A stretch of DNA of 64,000 nucleotides from Lonsdalea iberica (GTDB lineage Bacteria > Pseudomonadota > Gammaproteobacteria > Enterobacterales > Enterobacteriaceae), in contig NZ_LUTP01000009.1 of the NCBI RefSeq assembly GCF_002111585.1, positions 1 through 64,000 on the forward strand. The letters are read 5' to 3'. A model generated the notes under the pieces. It had not been told where the DNA came from. It ran no database searches and saw only the letters and a list, made by a program, of their open reading frames with translations. The position numbers and the translations under genes are program-made. Shown here piece after piece: positions 28,382 through 37,398 of the stretch. Position 1 is the stretch's first letter. Every line of letters begins with the position of its first letter.

Positions 28382-29296
28382 ATGTATTACGGGTTCGACA
28401 TCGGCGGCACCAAAATAGAGATCGGTGTGTTCGACGCCGACTGGCGACCGGTGTGGCAAAAACGCGTGGCGACGCCGCGCGATGACTATGGTCAACTGCT
28501 GACGACGCTGAAACTGCTGACCGATGAGGCCGATACCGTAGCCGGAACCCCGGGAACCCTCGGTATCGGCGTGCCAGGGTTGTATGATCAGGACGCCGGG
28601 ACGTTGTTCACCGCTAATCTGCCCTCCGCGATGGGACGACCGTTGCGGCAGGATCTTACCCGTCTGTTGCAACGCGACATCCGCATCAGCAACGACGCCA
28701 ACTGTTTTGCCCTTTCAGAAGCGCATCACGCTGATTTTCGCCATTATCCGGTCATTGTCGGCCTCATTTTAGGGACCGGGGTCGGCGGGGGGCTAATCGT
28801 CAACGGCTACCCGGTCAATGGCGCGAACGGCATCACCGGGGAGTTTGGCCATACCCGTTTACCGGTGGATGCGTTGGATATTCTGGGATGGGAGTTGTGC
28901 CGCGCGCCCTGCGGATGTGGACGAAAAGGGTGCGTGGAAAACTATATTTCAGGCCGGGGCTTCGAGAGGCTCTACCAGCATGACTATTTACAGACGCTGC
29001 CTGCCCCCGCGATTATTCAGCGCTATTACGCCGGCGATAGGGATGCGAAAATCCATGTTGAGCGTTACGTGAAGCTTCTTGCTGCCTGTCTGGGTAGCCT
29101 GCTGACGTTGCTTGACCCGGATCTGCTGGTGCTGGGCGGAGGCCTATCTAATTTCGACGCCATTTATTCATACTTGCCGCATTATCTCCCTGACTTCCTG
29201 CTACCCACGGCACGTTTGCCTGCGATCGAAAAGGCGCGCTATGGGGACGCAGGCGGTGTCCGGGGAGCGGCATTGCTACACTTACTGAAGCTTTAA
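28382..29296 (+). CDS. nagK: N-acetylglucosamine kinase NagK
   Basis: NagK phosphorylates GlcNAc released during peptidoglycan recycling, feeding the nag pathway; NagZ, encoded 11 kb upstream, produces that GlcNAc. The 304 residues form a ROK kinase: phosphate loop [14 protein letters not shown] at the start, [12 protein letters not shown] near residue 103, [12 protein letters not shown] near 133 and zinc-binding [12 protein letters not shown] near 178. It is nearly equal in length to E. coli NagK (303). cobB starts 9 bases after its stop, as in E. coli. Confidence 0.95.
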   Translation: MYYGFDIGGTKIEIGVFDADWRPVWQKRVATPRDDYGQLLTTLKLLTDEADTVAGTPGTLGIGVPGLYDQDAGTLFTANLPSAMGRPLRQDLTRLLQRDIRISNDANCFALSEAHHADFRHYPVIVGLILGTGVGGGLIVNGYPVNGANGITGEFGHTRLPVDALDILGWELCRAPCGCGRKGCVENYISGRGFERLYQHDYLQTLPAPAIIQRYYAGDRDAKIHVERYVKLLAACLGSLLTLLDPDLLVLGGGLSNFDAIYSYLPHYLPDFLLPTARLPAIEKARYGDAGGVRGAALLHLLKL

Positions 29297-29305
29297 GGAG
29301 CAAAC

Positions 29306-30136
29306 ATGCTTTCGCATCGGCGTTTAGGCCGTTTTCGTCAGGGGAAGCGTATGCGTCATCAGCGTTTGCGCGCGCGTATTTTTCACATCGATTATCTGGC
29401 GGTTAAACACGTGAAGAAACCTCGTGTGGTAGTGCTCACCGGCGCGGGTATTTCTGCGGAGTCCGGCATTCAAACTTTTCGCGCCGCCGATGGGTTATGG
29501 GAAGCGCATCGTGTCGAAGATGTGGCGACCCCAGAGGGATTCTCGCGGGATCCTGCGCTGGTTCAACGTTTTTACAATGACCGACGCCGTCAGCTAACGC
29601 TGCCGGAGATTGCCCCGAATGACGCTCATCGTGCGCTGGCGCAGTGGGAAGAGGTTCTGGGCGACGACTTTCTGCTGGTAACACAGAACATCGATGATTT
29701 GCATGAACGGGCTGGCAGCCGGCGCGTTGTGCATATGCATGGCGAATTGCATAAGGTGCGTTGCGACCGGAGTGGGCAGGTGTTCGAACGGGAGGGAGAC
29801 GTCGGTGAGGACGAACGGTGTACGTGCTGTGAGATACCGGCGCGGCTGCGTCCTCACATTGTCTGGTTTGGCGAAATGCCGCTGGAGATGGACCGTATTT
29901 ATCAGGCGTTAACCGAAGCGGATTTCTTCGTTGCCGTCGGCACATCGGGCAACGTCTATCCGGCTGCCGGATTTGTTTATGAAGCGCATCAGCACGGCGC
30001 CCATACGGTTGAGCTCAATCTGGAGCCGAGTCAGGTCGAAAGCCATTTTGATGAGAAGATTTATGGCCCAGCCAGCCGGGTGGTGCCGGATTTCGTTCGC
30101 CGCTGGCTGTTAGCGCATATCAGCATCTCGTTTTAA
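29306..30136 (+). CDS. cobB: NAD-dependent protein deacylase CobB (sirtuin)
   Basis: CobB removes acetyl and succinyl groups from lysines, for example on acetyl-CoA synthetase. The 276 residues start with an Arg-rich extension (about 36 residues) like the long E. coli isoform, then the sirtuin core [14 protein letters not shown] near 47, [12 protein letters not shown] near 130, catalytic His in HMHGELH, and the zinc cysteines near CDRSG and CTCC. The succinyl-binding Tyr-x-x-Arg is visible as [12 protein letters not shown] at 29411 (codon 36) could start a short form beginning [13 protein letters not shown], as known in Salmonella and E. coli. Confidence 0.94.
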   Translation: MLSHRRLGRFRQGKRMRHQRLRARIFHIDYLAVKHVKKPRVVVLTGAGISAESGIQTFRAADGLWEAHRVEDVATPEGFSRDPALVQRFYNDRRRQLTLPEIAPNDAHRALAQWEEVLGDDFLLVTQNIDDLHERAGSRRVVHMHGELHKVRCDRSGQVFEREGDVGEDERCTCCEIPARLRPHIVWFGEMPLEMDRIYQALTEADFFVAVGTSGNVYPAAGFVYEAHQHGAHTVELNLEPSQVESHFDEKIYGPASRVVPDFVRRWLLAHISISF

Positions 30137-30225
30137 GCCGGTCATCGTTCTAGGGGGTTAAGGCGAGCGTCTGATGAGCCCTTCGCGTGATCGTGGGCGC
30201 GGAGACTCAATGAAGTTAATGTGGG

Positions 30226-30254
30226 GGTTCATGCAGCGCATGGACCTTTTTTTT
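30226..30254 (+). terminator. rho-independent terminator of nagK-cobB
   Basis: GGTTCATG, a 5-base loop and CATGGACC (one G-T pair) are followed by eight T, 90 bases after the cobB stop. It also shows that the open frame across 30174-30437 is not a real gene. Confidence 0.85.
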
Positions 30255-30562
30255 GCTTTTATTCCAGCAAGTCGGTGGGTTTCTGATGAGTTGGTGCCAC
30301 GCAACTACTCGATGCGGGGAGAACTTTCCAGGTTATCCCCTCCATTACAGGTCAAATGCAACGCGCTTTTTATTGTGATAGGCAGGGCAGAGATACTGTT
30401 TTGTTTAGTTGTTGTTGCATCACAGGTGTCATCATAGGGCAAATGCAAAAAACGATGGGTATTTCAGCCATTGCTTAAAATAATAAGCATTATAATGTTC
30501 TGACTAAGGCCATTGAAATCCGGTATGGCAGGTCATTTACCTTCCCGAACGTGAGTGAGCGT
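30255..30562. other. region upstream of nlpC
   Basis: No gene is supported here. The right part holds the nlpC promoter. In E. coli btuD precedes nlpC and cobB lies far away, so this gap contains a gene-order junction. Confidence 0.6.
30472..30496 (+). promoter_or_regulatory. nlpC promoter -10 with overlapping palindrome
   Basis: A perfect TATAAT lies at 30491-30496. Immediately upstream, TGCTTA-N6-TAAGCA (30472-30489) is an 18-base inverted repeat that would sit between the -35 and -10 elements, a typical repressor position. No good -35 is seen. Confidence 0.5.
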
Positions 30563-31039
30563 ATGTACGTGTTGCGTTGGAAATTTGTCGTGTTGGCAGC
30601 GGTCTTTATGATCCTTGCGGGTTGCAGCCATCATGCGCCGCAGCTCAACGGCCGCTTGAGCGACTCTCGGGGAGTCAAGGCACAGTTACACCAGCAGCTG
30701 GCCGAATGGCGGGGTACACCCTATCGCTATGGGGGCGTTGATCGTCGTGGCGTGGATTGTTCAGGCTTTGTTTTTGTGACATTCCGTGACAAGTTCGGCC
30801 TGCAGTTACCTCGGTCCACTGAAGACCAGGTGGAAGTCGGTACGCGTATCGACAAGGAGGACCTGTTGCCGGGCGATCTGGTTTTTTTTAAAACTGGTAG
30901 CGGCAACAGCGGTATGCATGTGGGTATTTATGATGCCAATGAACAGTTCATCCATGCCTCTACCAGCAAAGGCGTCATTCGTTCATCGCTGAACAACGTT
31001 TACTGGAAACGAGCCTATTGGCAGGCGCGGAGAATCTGA
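30563..31039 (+). CDS. nlpC: NlpC/P60 family lipoprotein NlpC
   Basis: The 158-residue precursor has a lipoprotein signal ending MILAGC and one NlpC/P60 cysteine peptidase domain: catalytic Cys in RRGVDCSGFVFV, His in NSGMHVGIYD and a third polar residue in IHASTSKGV. It ends YWQARRI, identical to the E. coli NlpC ending; MepS, its paralogue, differs there. It is expected to be an envelope peptidoglycan endopeptidase, although its substrate is not defined. ATG 30563 is preferred to GTG 30551 because it gives a compact signal peptide. Followed by ydiV and selO as in E. coli. Confidence 0.92.
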   Translation: MYVLRWKFVVLAAVFMILAGCSHHAPQLNGRLSDSRGVKAQLHQQLAEWRGTPYRYGGVDRRGVDCSGFVFVTFRDKFGLQLPRSTEDQVEVGTRIDKEDLLPGDLVFFKTGSGNSGMHVGIYDANEQFIHASTSKGVIRSSLNNVYWKRAYWQARRI

Positions 31040-31526
31040 AGGCTGCCGTGCAATGTCAGCCTCTATCCTCAGCAAGCGGATTGGGCTGAAGACGGTTAGA
31101 GGCCATTCAATGGATTCAATCCAGGATCAAAATGTGAATTAAACATGTTGCAACGGCGGTTGAATATTTGTGATGCGTCGTGGGCGATTTATGAATAACG
31201 TTTGGAAATTGAAATGTTTGTTAATAAACTGCAACGCTTATTGGGGGTTTGTCTGAAAAGTGAAAAACGAATTGTGTTCTCTTGGCGACACATTATAGAG
31301 TGTCTCGAGAATGTTCTTTATTCGGCTTTTCCCCTGCGTAGTTTTTTTATTACGGGCACCGCATTCTCGTGACTTTAAATGTCTCAATCTATTAGACTTA
31401 TGATTAATATATTACAAATAATCAATAGATGAATAATGACTGATTGAGTTGTGGCGAATAGAAGCGTGTCATCTCTTGCGTCTCTTTTCGGTGAATGTTC
31501 ACATTATTTAATTCTGGTAAAACACT
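31040..31526. other. nlpC-ydiV intergenic region (487 bases)
   Basis: This is AT-rich and has no gene. It must hold the ydiV promoter and a long leader. Inverted arms CGAGAATG (31306-31313) and CATTCTCG (31362-31369) enclose 48 bases with a T7 run. I cannot assign a regulator. Confidence 0.5.
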
Positions 31527-32261
31527 ATGCGTATCCAGCTTGATGTGGAGTATATCAGCAACTACCTCTTTTCACCGGTCTATAGCCTGGATGCTCGGCT
31601 ACTGGCCGTGGAAATGACTGGCCGCTACCACAGCGCCGCCGGCAACCTGGCCATGCCTCAGAGTATCTTGATGAGCCTGCTCGATAGATCTCAGAAAGTC
31701 GCTTTATTTAAAGAACAACTTCTTATTATTAAAAGCAAAGCGCCTTGGTTTCGAGATAATCAAGTAATGGTTTTGCTTAAGATTGACCGTGCATTGTCTG
31801 AATTAGTGATTCGCGATGAAAAAATTAAACAGACACTTAATGCACTTCCTTTTATCCAACTCGAAATTAATGAGAATTTTCCCAACCTGGACGAAGGTAA
31901 GGATAATCCTAATGTTTTGGCATTGAGTAAATCATTCAATTTGTGGCTGGATAATTTCGGCTCGGGAAAAACCAATTTGAAACCATTCTATGATGGTTTA
32001 TTTCGCCATGTGAAATTGGACCCCCGTTTCGTTCAACGCTTATTATTGCGTCCGACAGAAGTGTCCATGATGAACCCCATGCTGAGCGTTATCAAAAAGC
32101 ACAACCCCGGTATGATGGTAATTGCTCAAGGCATTGACAGCCCAGCACTGCTTGAACGGTCGTATGATTTGGACATCAGTGGCGTACAGGGTCAGCTGTG
32201 GCCTGCGGTGCCGTTAGAACAGCTGGATCAGAAACTGCCTGCTGCGGTGTGTTACGGCTAA
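31527..32261 (+). CDS. ydiV: anti-FlhDC factor YdiV (degenerate EAL protein)
   Basis: YdiV binds FlhDC and blocks flagellar gene activation; it does not cut c-di-GMP. The 244-residue protein matches YdiV along most of its length: IQLEINENFPNLDEGKDN near residue 110, LKPFYDGLFRHVKLD near 153, and GVQGQLWPAVPLEQLD near the end. The EAL signature is degenerate (AVEMTGR in place of an E-A/V-L core) and the DDFG loop reads LDNFGSG, so catalysis is not expected. The ribosome binding site is weak (GGTAA). It lies between nlpC and selO exactly as in E. coli. Confidence 0.88.
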   Translation: MRIQLDVEYISNYLFSPVYSLDARLLAVEMTGRYHSAAGNLAMPQSILMSLLDRSQKVALFKEQLLIIKSKAPWFRDNQVMVLLKIDRALSELVIRDEKIKQTLNALPFIQLEINENFPNLDEGKDNPNVLALSKSFNLWLDNFGSGKTNLKPFYDGLFRHVKLDPRFVQRLLLRPTEVSMMNPMLSVIKKHNPGMMVIAQGIDSPALLERSYDLDISGVQGQLWPAVPLEQLDQKLPAAVCYG

Positions 32262-32364
32262 ATTTATCGGCGATCACCGTTTGTCGGCCACGAATACCCT
32301 TATCTTTGATCGGTGTTAATTCCTTGAACTCCGCTCTACACTGCGGTAAAGAGAGGACCCGGCC

Positions 32365-33816
32365 ATGCCTTACCCCCCCAAATTCAATAATCGTTACTAT
32401 CAGCAGCTGCCCGGCTTTTATAGCCAACTGGAACCTTCCCCGTTGCAGGGGGCGAGGCTGCTTTATCACAGTGAGGCGCTAGCCCACGAGCTAGGATTGT
32501 CCGCTGACTGGTTCACTCCCGAGAACAGTCCTATTTGGTGCGGTGAAAAAAGTTTGCCGGGAATGCAGCCTATTGCGCAAGTTTATAGCGGACATCAATT
32601 TGGCGTTTGGGCCGGACAATTAGGCGATGGTCGCGGGATTTTATTAGGCGAGCAGCAGTTAGCCGATGGACGCCACGTCGACTGGCATCTCAAGGGCGCG
32701 GGGAAAACGCCTTATTCACGTCAGGGGGATGGGCGTGCCGTGCTCCGTTCTGTGATCCGAGAGTTTTTGGCCTCCGAGGCATTACATGCGTTGGGGATAC
32801 CGACGACCCGCGCTTTGACTATCGCCACAAGTGAACAAGGGGTTCAACGTGAAACGGTGGAGCGGGGCGCAATGCTACTGCGAGTCGCGGAAAGCCATGT
32901 GCGCTTTGGTCACTTTGAACACTTCTATTATGGCCGTGAACCGGACAAAGTGCGTCAGCTGGCCGATTATGTCATTGAACATCACTGGCCGCAGTGGCAC
33001 CAGGAATCGGATAAATACCGTTTGTGGTTTACCGACGTGGTAGAGCGCACCGCACGTCTCATCGCACATTGGCAGTCGGTAGGCTTTGCGCATGGCGTAA
33101 TGAATACGGACAACATGTCTATTCTTGGGATGACGATTGATTTCGGCCCTTTTGGTTTTCTGGACGATTACGATCCCCATTTCGTCTGTAACCACTCTGA
33201 CTACCAAGGGCGCTACTCTTTTGATAACCAGCCGGCCGCGGCCCAGTGGAATCTGCATCGGCTGGCCCAGTCGCTTTCAGGTCTCATGCCGCCTGAGACA
33301 TTGCAATCAGCGCTGGATCGTTACGCGCCGGTTTTAATGCAGCACTATGGCGACCTGATGCGCGCTAAACTTGGTTTCTCATCATCAGATCACGCGGACA
33401 ATGATATCCTGTCGGGATTGTTCCGGCTGTTGCAACAGGAAAAAGGCGACTACCATCGGACTTTCCGGCTGTTGTCCGAGACGGAAGTGCAAAATGAGCG
33501 TTCGCCGCTTCGTGACGAATTTATCGACCGCGAAGCCTTTGATCGTTGGTTTGGCGTATATCGCCGTCGCTTACGCTTGGAGCCTACCGACGATACTGCG
33601 CGACGCGAGAGCATGCACAAAGCAAATCCGACGTACGTATTACGTAACTATTTGGCTCAGCGGGCCATCGAAGGCGCCGAGCAAGATGATGTCAGTGCGT
33701 TGACGCGTCTACATCGGGCCATCAGTCATCCTTTCGAGGCACAGCCGGGATTGGCTGAACTTTCAGCGCCTCCCCCCGAATGGGGAAAGCATCTCGAGAT
33801 ATCCTGCTCCAGCTAA
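32365..33816 (+). CDS. selO: protein adenylyltransferase SelO
   Basis: SelO (YdiU) is a pseudokinase-fold enzyme that transfers AMP to proteins in redox stress. The 483 residues include [20 protein letters not shown] near residue 75, [22 protein letters not shown] near 112, the [10 protein letters not shown] and [14 protein letters not shown] active-site stretches near 240-265 and the ending LEISCSS, where eukaryotic relatives carry selenocysteine. ATG 32365 follows GAGAGGA. In E. coli aroH comes next; here ldtD does. Confidence 0.94.
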   Translation: MPYPPKFNNRYYQQLPGFYSQLEPSPLQGARLLYHSEALAHELGLSADWFTPENSPIWCGEKSLPGMQPIAQVYSGHQFGVWAGQLGDGRGILLGEQQLADGRHVDWHLKGAGKTPYSRQGDGRAVLRSVIREFLASEALHALGIPTTRALTIATSEQGVQRETVERGAMLLRVAESHVRFGHFEHFYYGREPDKVRQLADYVIEHHWPQWHQESDKYRLWFTDVVERTARLIAHWQSVGFAHGVMNTDNMSILGMTIDFGPFGFLDDYDPHFVCNHSDYQGRYSFDNQPAAAQWNLHRLAQSLSGLMPPETLQSALDRYAPVLMQHYGDLMRAKLGFSSSDHADNDILSGLFRLLQQEKGDYHRTFRLLSETEVQNERSPLRDEFIDREAFDRWFGVYRRRLRLEPTDDTARRESMHKANPTYVLRNYLAQRAIEGAEQDDVSALTRLHRAISHPFEAQPGLAELSAPPPEWGKHLEISCSS

Positions 33817-34160
33817 ACAATCAGGCCATTACCGCAATGATTAGGTTTGTCGAGGCCGAGTCATTCTTATGGCCGCTTGTTTGCTTGGGAAGATGCCTGA
33901 TTCAATTAGAATCAGGTTATTTAGTAAACAAAGCCCTCCTTGAGCGACAAGTTTCTACAAAATAAGTTCACTCCGCCTGAAGCAAAAATTATTTTCTGTT
34001 TATATACTAGCGTTTAAAGCAATTTGAATTCATACCCGTTCCTCATCAGGCCGGTTTCTTTTCCATAAAGCACCGTGACTTTCCGCAAATGAAAATCTCT
34101 TTCCATCATGCGGCGAAGGCGAGTACTGAATTCGGTAAGGTAAAAACAGGGGATTATTGG
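33817..34160. other. selO-ldtD intergenic region and order junction
   Basis: No gene is supported in these 344 bases; the 61-codon frame 33780-33965 overlaps the end of selO and looks random. The region marks the point where the E. coli ydiV-selO locus gives way to the ycbB-rmf block. The ldtD promoter is probably in the right half. Confidence 0.55.
33896..33922 (+). terminator. possible terminator of selO
   Basis: CCTGATTC, a 5-base loop and GAATCAGG form a perfect 8-base stem followed by TTATTT, 80 bases after the selO stop. Confidence 0.55.
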
Positions 34161-35879
34161 ATGTTGTTAGCAAAAAGAAAAATGCAAGGTCTGCGACTGG
34201 GCATAACGGGAGGCACGCTTTGGCTTGGCAGCCTAATTGCGTTTTCAGCTCAGGCGGACACGCAAACCATGCTGTCAGGGACGACTACGCCAATATCCAC
34301 CGCCGCATCAGCGGCTACCAGTTTGCGCGGGCAATTGCCTGCGGGCATGACACTGCATTATGACTCTGCGCTGCGCGGGCTGTATGCGCAAACGGCTGAG
34401 CAGCCCATATGGTCAGATAGTCGAGCCGTTACTGCTTTCCAACAACAATTAGCCGAGTTGGCGCTCGCAGGCATTCAGCCACAATTCACGACATGGGTTT
34501 CCTGGTTGACCGACCCCAAACTGACTGGATTTGCGAGGGACCGGGTGCTATCCGATGCTATGTTGGGCTACCTGCAATACGTCTCAGGCGTGGACAAAAA
34601 TGGAAGCAACTGGTTATACGCCAATGTGCCCTATACGCTATCTTTACCGCCCTCAGGGCGGATTGCGGAATGGCAAAATGCGGTGAAAGAAGGCCGTAGC
34701 GCGGAATTCGTCGCCTCCCTGGCTCCGCGGCACTCCCAGTATGTGAAGATGCATGAAGCGTTGAAAGCGAGCCTGTTGGACAAACGTCCGTGGCCCAAAT
34801 TGCAGCTTGGCGGCACCCTGCGACCCGGCGATCAGAGCAGCGAGTTACCGGCTCTGCGGGAGATTTTGCAACGCACCGGCATGTTGGCCTCGAATGCGAC
34901 TACCTTGCCGCTGTTCAATGACTCCCCTTCGACTGATGGCAGCGGGGCCACAGCGCCGTCGGGGGCAACGAACGTCTACACGGGAGAACTGGTGGACGCC
35001 GTTAAGCGCTTCCAACATTGGCACGGCTTACAAGACGATGGTGCGATAGGGAAGCGGACAAAAGACTGGCTGAATGTGTCATCGCAAATGCGGGCGACGT
35101 TGCTGGCGCTGAACATTCAGCGGTTGCGTTTGATTCCCGACAATGTGTCGAACGGCATTTTGGTCAACATTCCCAACTTTTCGCTGACCTATTATCAGAA
35201 CGGCGCCGAAATTTTATCTTCTCGAGTGATTGTCGGGCAGCCCAAACGTAAAACTCCGTTGATGAGCAGCGCGTTGGTTAATGTGGTTGTCAATCCGCCC
35301 TGGAACGTGCCGACAACGCTGACCCGTCAGGACATCATTCCCAAGGTGATTATGGACCCGGGATATTTACAGCGTCATGGTTACACGCTGTTGTCTGATT
35401 GGAGTGAGAACGCGCAGCCGATTGACCCTACCCTGATCGATTGGTCTCAGGTGTCAGCTGACCGATTCCCTTATCGTCTGCGCCAGGCACCGGGAACCAC
35501 CAATTCGCTGGGGCGTTATAAATTCAATATGCCGAATTCTGAAGCCATCTATTTGCATGACACGCCGAACCATAATCTTTTCCATAAAGATATTCGGGCA
35601 TTGAGTTCGGGTTGTGTGCGAGTCAATAAGGCGGCTGAGCTCGCCGGGCTGCTGTTGCAGGATGCCGGTTGGAACAGTGCGCGGGTTTCCTCTACCTTGG
35701 AAGAGGGCAATACGACGTACGTCACCATGCGTAAGCGTATCCCGGTCAATTTTTATTACCTGACAGCCTGGGTCGCAGAGGATGGAAAAGCCCAATATCG
35801 TACAGATATTTACAATTACGATGGTCGTTCCAAAACCGGTGAATCCATGCTGTCCAAAGTAGGATTATTATTACAGTAA
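34161..35879 (+). CDS. ldtD: L,D-transpeptidase LdtD (YcbB)
   Basis: LdtD makes 3-3 cross-links in peptidoglycan and supports envelope stress and beta-lactam resistance. From ATG 34161 the 572-residue precursor has a signal peptide (about residues 1-32, cleaved near AQA-D), a peptidoglycan-binding domain around 295-330 (VDAVKRFQHWHGLQDDGAIG) and the YkuD catalytic domain with HDTPNHNLFHKD and ALSSGCVRVNK holding the catalytic Cys. An in-frame ATG at 34089 would place 24 extra residues before the signal peptide and is less likely. It is shorter than E. coli LdtD (615), mostly in the linker. mepK follows. Confidence 0.94.
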   Translation: MLLAKRKMQGLRLGITGGTLWLGSLIAFSAQADTQTMLSGTTTPISTAASAATSLRGQLPAGMTLHYDSALRGLYAQTAEQPIWSDSRAVTAFQQQLAELALAGIQPQFTTWVSWLTDPKLTGFARDRVLSDAMLGYLQYVSGVDKNGSNWLYANVPYTLSLPPSGRIAEWQNAVKEGRSAEFVASLAPRHSQYVKMHEALKASLLDKRPWPKLQLGGTLRPGDQSSELPALREILQRTGMLASNATTLPLFNDSPSTDGSGATAPSGATNVYTGELVDAVKRFQHWHGLQDDGAIGKRTKDWLNVSSQMRATLLALNIQRLRLIPDNVSNGILVNIPNFSLTYYQNGAEILSSRVIVGQPKRKTPLMSSALVNVVVNPPWNVPTTLTRQDIIPKVIMDPGYLQRHGYTLLSDWSENAQPIDPTLIDWSQVSADRFPYRLRQAPGTTNSLGRYKFNMPNSEAIYLHDTPNHNLFHKDIRALSSGCVRVNKAAELAGLLLQDAGWNSARVSSTLEEGNTTYVTMRKRIPVNFYYLTAWVAEDGKAQYRTDIYNYDGRSKTGESMLSKVGLLLQ

Positions 35880-35900
35880 GCAAGGATTTCCGTAAGTTAC

Positions 35901-35969
35901 GGCGGAGTCGGCCGATGCCGCGGGCGAGGGCGCTTATCCCCGCTTGCGGCGAGGCGGGTTGACTCCGCC
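35901..35969. repeat. nested inverted repeat between ldtD and mepK
   Basis: Outer arms GGCGGAGTC (35901-35909) and GACTCCGCC (35961-35969) are perfect; inner arms GCCGC (35917-35921) and GCGGC (35946-35950) add a second hairpin. It is GC-rich, with no T-run after it. It could be a dispersed REP-like element or a transcript-stabilising structure. Confidence 0.5.
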
Positions 35970-36046
35970 TGTTTCGACGGTTAAGGTTCAAAACGGTGCG
36001 CGTTTTGTGCCCTCACACCGATTATTAGCCTGGGTAATATTGCTAT

Positions 36047-36595
36047 ATGGAACACATCGATAACCATCGTCGCAAATGGTTGACGCTCGGAGGGGCTGCT
36101 TTGGGCATAGCCTTGCTTCCTGGTCAGTCACTCGCTTCATTATCTACTGCACGTCCTCGAATCTTGACACTCAATAATCTCAATACAGGCGAACGTCTAA
36201 AAGCAGAGTTTTTCGATGGACGCCGCTACATAAAAGAAGAACTTACCCGATTAGATTATTTCTTCCGCGATTATCGCGCTAATAAAATTAAAAGCATTGA
36301 TCCGCAACTTTTCGATCAGCTATATCGATTACAGGTCATGTTGGGCAACAACAAGCCGGTGCAGCTGATTTCGGGTTACCGGTCGCGTGGTACTAATGAA
36401 GACCTCCGCTCTCACAGCCGTGGCGTGGCGAAACAGAGCTACCATACGCAGGGTAAAGCGATGGATTTTCATATTGAAGGCGTGCAACTAGCGAATATCC
36501 GCAAAGCGGCAGTCAAAATGCGGGCGGGTGGCGTCGGATACTATCCACGCAGCAACTTCGTACATATTGATACAGGTCCTGCGCGTACCTGGTAA
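36047..36595 (+). CDS. mepK: murein DD-endopeptidase MepK (YcbK)
   Basis: MepK cuts 3-3 and 4-3 peptide cross-links and works against or beside LdtD, encoded just upstream. The 182 residues begin with a twin-arginine signal (NRRK-type, here HRRKWLTLGGAALGIALL), so export by the Tat route is expected. The M15-like zinc site shows as QSYHTQGKAMDFH (near residue 132-144) and FVHIDTG near 175. The sequence matches E. coli YcbK over its full length (182). No strong ribosome binding site is seen before the ATG. Confidence 0.95.
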   Translation: MEHIDNHRRKWLTLGGAALGIALLPGQSLASLSTARPRILTLNNLNTGERLKAEFFDGRRYIKEELTRLDYFFRDYRANKIKSIDPQLFDQLYRLQVMLGNNKPVQLISGYRSRGTNEDLRSHSRGVAKQSYHTQGKAMDFHIEGVQLANIRKAAVKMRAGGVGYYPRSNFVHIDTGPARTW

Positions 36596-36659
36596 GACAG
36601 AGAAAACAGTCTGCAATGATGTTATGGGACGCAGGCTGTGAGGACGAAAGCGGAGCGAT

Positions 36660-37304
36660 ATGAAATATCAAACTATTCCTGTGACGGCATTTAGCCAGAA
36701 TTGTACTTTGCTGTGGTCTGAGGCAAGCGGCGACGCGGCTTTAGTCGACCCCGGCGGTGAAGCAGAAAAGATCAAACAAGCCGTGGCTCAAGCCGGTGTG
36801 ACAGTTAAGCAAATTCTTTTAACTCACGGTCATTTGGATCATGTTGGCGCCGCGGCAGAACTTGCTGACTATTTTCAGGTGGCTATCAAAGGTCCGCAGC
36901 GTGACGATGCTTTCTGGCTTGACGGGCTACCGGCACAAAGTCGGATGTTCGGTCTTGATGATTGTCAGCCACTGACGCCGGATGAGTGGCTGGATGAGGG
37001 TGACACGGTTACTATTGGTGACGTACATCTTTCTGTTCTGCATTGCCCGGGACATACGCCGGGGCACATTGTCTTTTTCATTGAGTCTGACCGGCTGGCT
37101 ATTTCAGGCGATGTCATCTTCAAAGGGGGCGTGGGCCGCAGTGATTTCCCCCAGGGCAATCACGAAGCGCTGATTCAGTCGATTACTGCAAAACTGTTGC
37201 CGCTGGGTGATGATGTCGCTTTTATCCCCGGGCATGGTCCGATGTCGACCTTGGGTGAAGAACGTCTAACTAACCCTTTCTTGCAGGGGATTACCGTCGG
37301 GTAA
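36660..37304 (+). CDS. gloC: hydroxyacylglutathione hydrolase GloC (YcbL)
   Basis: GloC is a type II glyoxalase, a metallo-beta-lactamase-fold enzyme that hydrolyses S-lactoylglutathione after methylglyoxal detoxification. The 214 residues carry the metal motif [13 protein letters not shown] (near residue 57), HCPGHTPGH near 128, [18 protein letters not shown] near 150 and FIPGHGP near 195, all as in E. coli YcbL. It lies 64 bases after mepK and ends at a bidirectional terminator facing aspC. Confidence 0.94.
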   Translation: MKYQTIPVTAFSQNCTLLWSEASGDAALVDPGGEAEKIKQAVAQAGVTVKQILLTHGHLDHVGAAAELADYFQVAIKGPQRDDAFWLDGLPAQSRMFGLDDCQPLTPDEWLDEGDTVTIGDVHLSVLHCPGHTPGHIVFFIESDRLAISGDVIFKGGVGRSDFPQGNHEALIQSITAKLLPLGDDVAFIPGHGPMSTLGEERLTNPFLQGITVG

Positions 37305-37338
37305 TGCGCCGGTTGCTGATTCAAACTCAGGCGAGTTG

Positions 37339-37377
37339 AAAAAAAGCCAGTTCGGCGTTAATCGAACTGGCTTTTTT
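37339..37377. terminator. bidirectional terminator gloC / aspC
   Basis: AAAAAGCCAGTTCG and CGAACTGGCTTTTT pair perfectly around an 8-base loop and have T-runs on both strands. It serves the convergent genes gloC (+) and aspC (-). Confidence 0.92.
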
Positions 37378-37398
37378 CTTGCTCACACATTTGCGTGT

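Noticed and set aside
30174-30437. 87-codon forward open frame between cobB and nlpC
   Set aside because: A strong terminator with a T8 run lies inside it, and its residues show no protein-like pattern.
33780-33965. 61-codon frame after selO that could be a small gene
   Set aside because: It begins inside selO, contains the selO hairpin and has no ribosome binding site.
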